The notes under the pieces were generated by a model. The model saw nothing but the letters and a program-made list of their open reading frames with translations, did not search any database and was not told where the DNA came from. The position numbers and the translations under genes are program-made. This document shows positions 63,061-64,000 of a stretch of DNA of 64,000 nt, in pieces. The DNA is from Palleniella muris (lineage in GTDB: Bacteria > Bacteroidota > Bacteroidia > Bacteroidales > Bacteroidaceae): the NCBI RefSeq assembly GCF_004792655.1, contig NZ_SRZC01000001.1, positions 215,970 through 279,969 of the forward strand. The letters are read 5' to 3'. Position 1 is the first letter of the stretch; the number at the start of each line of letters is the position of its first letter.

Positions 63061-63355
63061 ATTAGTTTATGATAAAAATAACCAGAAATACTGATTTGAA
63101 TCATTATAATAAACACAGTTGCTATAGAAGTTCTATTTATATGTTATCAATACACGTAGTGTCGGAGTTAGTGTCTAAGTTGGTGTTAGAGTTGATATTA
63201 AAAGTGTCAGAGTGTCCTTACTATCTATGTCTATAGTGCTAATACATTCTTGTCGCAAACCTCAAAAATAATTGCGACAACATCATGCCTTATGTCAATA
63301 GATGGTACTTGTATTTGTTAAATGGGCTTAGTACAGTCTTCGCTCCTGCTTGTTT
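63061..63355. other. Noncoding right end of the element
   Basis: No gene is supported between the dnd promoter and the right arm site. It holds three 12-bp direct repeats (63158-63193) and a 9-bp inverted repeat TTGTCGCAA (63250-63258)/TTGCGACAA (63272-63280). These may be binding sites for integrase, excision factor or host protein. Confidence 0.55.
63158..63193 (+). repeat. Three 12-bp direct repeats near the right end
   Basis: AGTGTCGGAGTT (63158), AGTGTCTAAGTT (63170) and GGTGTTAGAGTT (63182) follow one another without gaps. Iteron-like; function unknown. Confidence 0.7.
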
Positions 63356-63381
63356 TTGCGTAAACAATGCGTAAACAAACT
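63356..63381 (+). repeat. Right arm-type site
   Basis: Identical 26 bp to 45595-45620, with two copies of GCGTAAACAA. Lies 113 bp inside attR, compared with 48 bp inside attL for the left copy. Confidence 0.75.
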
Positions 63382-63493
63382 ATTTCAGTTAGGGGGATTT
63401 AGTGAATTTCATAGAGGATAGCGAATTTTGCAACTAACTGATATTCAACAAAGATTAATAAAAAGGACTATCACAGAATATCATCTTATCGTT

Positions 63494-63536
63494 CTCATAA
63501 TCTGGAGGTCCCTGGTTCAAGCCCAGGCTGGTCCAC
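63494..63536 (+). repeat. attR: displaced 3' half of the tRNA gene
   Basis: Exact 43-bp copy of 45504-45546. No 5' tRNA half precedes it, so it is not a functional tRNA but the original 3' end pushed aside by the element. Confidence 0.93.
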
Positions 63537-63542
63537 ACGACG

Positions 63543-63577
63543 AAAAAGCACTTACGGAATTCCGTAAGTGCTTTTTT
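63543..63577 (+). terminator. Original chromosomal terminator of the tRNA
   Basis: A perfect palindrome centred between 63559 and 63560 (AGCACTTACGGAA with TTCCGTAAGTGCT) followed by TTTTTT, 7 bp past attR. Confidence 0.88.
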
Positions 63578-63658
63578 GTTTATGCCATGTAAGAACCTAA
63601 CACAACAGTTTGTCACATAGTTTTACGCGAGTTCGGGATAAGAAAGTCTCCGAAAAAG

Positions 63659-63689
63659 TTGGTAATCTCGCAAATATTTTGTATATTTG
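63659..63689 (+). promoter_or_regulatory. Promoter of the IS982-type transposase
   Basis: TTG (63659-63661), 20-bp spacer, TATATTTG (63682-63689). The -7 box lies 36 bp before the ATG at 63726. Confidence 0.6.
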
Positions 63690-63725
63690 TAAGTGAAAAT
63701 CAATAACATACTAAAAATACAAGCG

Positions 63726-64000
63726 ATGATTACCACTTGCAAAGTTACGGAAATTTTCTGTATTATCGACGAGTTTTCCAAGAAATTGCACGCAGAACTT
63801 GAAAAAAACATGTATTTGCGCCTTTCTGACATGGACGGGCGCAAGCGCAGGAAGCGTGAATGCATGATGTCTGAGAGCGAGATAATGACAATCCTTGTAT
63901 GCTGCCATTTCGGAACATTCGCCAATTTCAAGCACTACTACATGCTCTTCATCAAGGGGCATCTTGCCAAGGATTTCCCTTCCGCCGTATCCTACAACCG
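63726..64000 (+). CDS. IS982-family transposase, N-terminal part (runs off the window)
   Basis: The first 91 residues of an IS982 transposase: MITTCKVTEIFCIIDEFSKK, then MSESEIMTILVCCHFGTFANFKHYYMLF and DFPSAVSYNR at the window edge. The motif SESEIMTILV...FHYY-type region is the normal IS982 start; the DDE catalytic core lies outside the window. The element's left end should lie in 63578-63680, but the terminal repeat cannot be confirmed without its right partner. It lies outside the integrated element, right behind the displaced tRNA terminator, and so is an independent insertion next to attR. Confidence 0.88.
   Translation, partial: MITTCKVTEIFCIIDEFSKKLHAELEKNMYLRLSDMDGRKRRKRECMMSESEIMTILVCCHFGTFANFKHYYMLFIKGHLAKDFPSAVSYN

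Larger units (their letters stand above)
45504..63536 (+). mobile_element. 18.0-kb integrative mobilizable element in a tRNA gene, carrying a Dnd cargo
   Basis: The element is bounded by perfect 43-bp direct repeats (45504-45546 and 63494-63536) that are the 3' half of the tRNA. Inside are direct 26-bp arm-like repeats at both ends, a tyrosine integrase, DUF3853- and VapE-type genes, a MobC-like protein and a relaxase, in an order typical of Bacteroides mobilizable elements. No conjugation (tra) genes are present, so transfer would need a helper. The right half is an AT-rich operon for DNA phosphorothioation. The integrase gene is interrupted, so the element may now be fixed. Confidence 0.9.

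Noticed and set aside
63494..63536. Second tRNA gene
   Set aside because: Only the 3' half is present; acceptor 5' strand and D arm are missing.

Overview
The window looks like a chromosomal segment from a gut or rumen Bacteroidales bacterium, most likely Prevotella/Segatella-like. The evidence is tandem SusC/SusD pairs, a hybrid two-component regulator, Bacteroidetes-type promoters (TTTG upstream, TAnnTTTG at -7), start codons without Shine-Dalgarno sequences, and secreted proteins with a short C-terminal NLAGQR...NGKK motif. The backbone has moderate GC. One stretch from about 54.4 to 63.5 kb is clearly AT-rich and foreign in character.

Positions 269-37668 form one large polysaccharide utilization locus (PUL) for rhamnogalacturonan I of pectin. 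On the minus strand, SusC (9287-12613), SusD (7167-9275), a second SusC (4274-7129), a second SusD (2533-4251) and a secreted protein (269-2428) form the outer-membrane capture and import unit. A hybrid two-component sensor/regulator (12967-17106) is transcribed divergently. A plus-strand series of enzymes follows: PL11 lyase, rhamnose mutarotase RhaM, tandem-domain CE12 acetylesterase, GH43-like/GH2 fusion, second CE12, GH28, GH105, GH106, GH2 and GH127/146-type beta-L-arabinofuranosidase. Together they would deacetylate and cut the backbone, trim galactan and arabinan side chains, remove unsaturated uronic acid ends and release rhamnose.

Positions 37793-45123 are minus-strand housekeeping genes: a CPBP membrane protease, a RibF-like protein without its kinase domain, a PMCA-type calcium ATPase, an acyltransferase remnant and PNPase. 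Three families of short-period tandem repeats (22, about 11 and 9 bp) occupy the gaps of the PUL and this region, mostly just upstream of genes.

Positions 45504-63536 are an 18.0-kb integrative mobilizable element inserted in a CAT-anticodon tRNA gene. The insertion leaves a 43-bp direct repeat at its ends, and 26-bp direct repeats just inside look like arm sites. The left half carries a structured noncoding leader, a tyrosine integrase broken by one in-frame TAA, a VapE-type helicase/primase gene, small regulators, a MobC-like protein and a relaxase. The right half is an AT-rich cargo operon for DNA phosphorothioation. It holds an XRE repressor with its own operator-like promoter, DndC, DndD, a DndE domain fused to a FtsK/HerA-type ATPase, a small membrane protein, a DndB-like DGQHR protein and an AlbA_2/HATPase (Schlafen-like) protein. 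No DndA and no recognised DndFGH, Pbe or Ssp restriction genes are present. This unusual Dnd configuration is the best candidate for a new system. An IS982-family transposase begins just beyond the right end and runs off the window.
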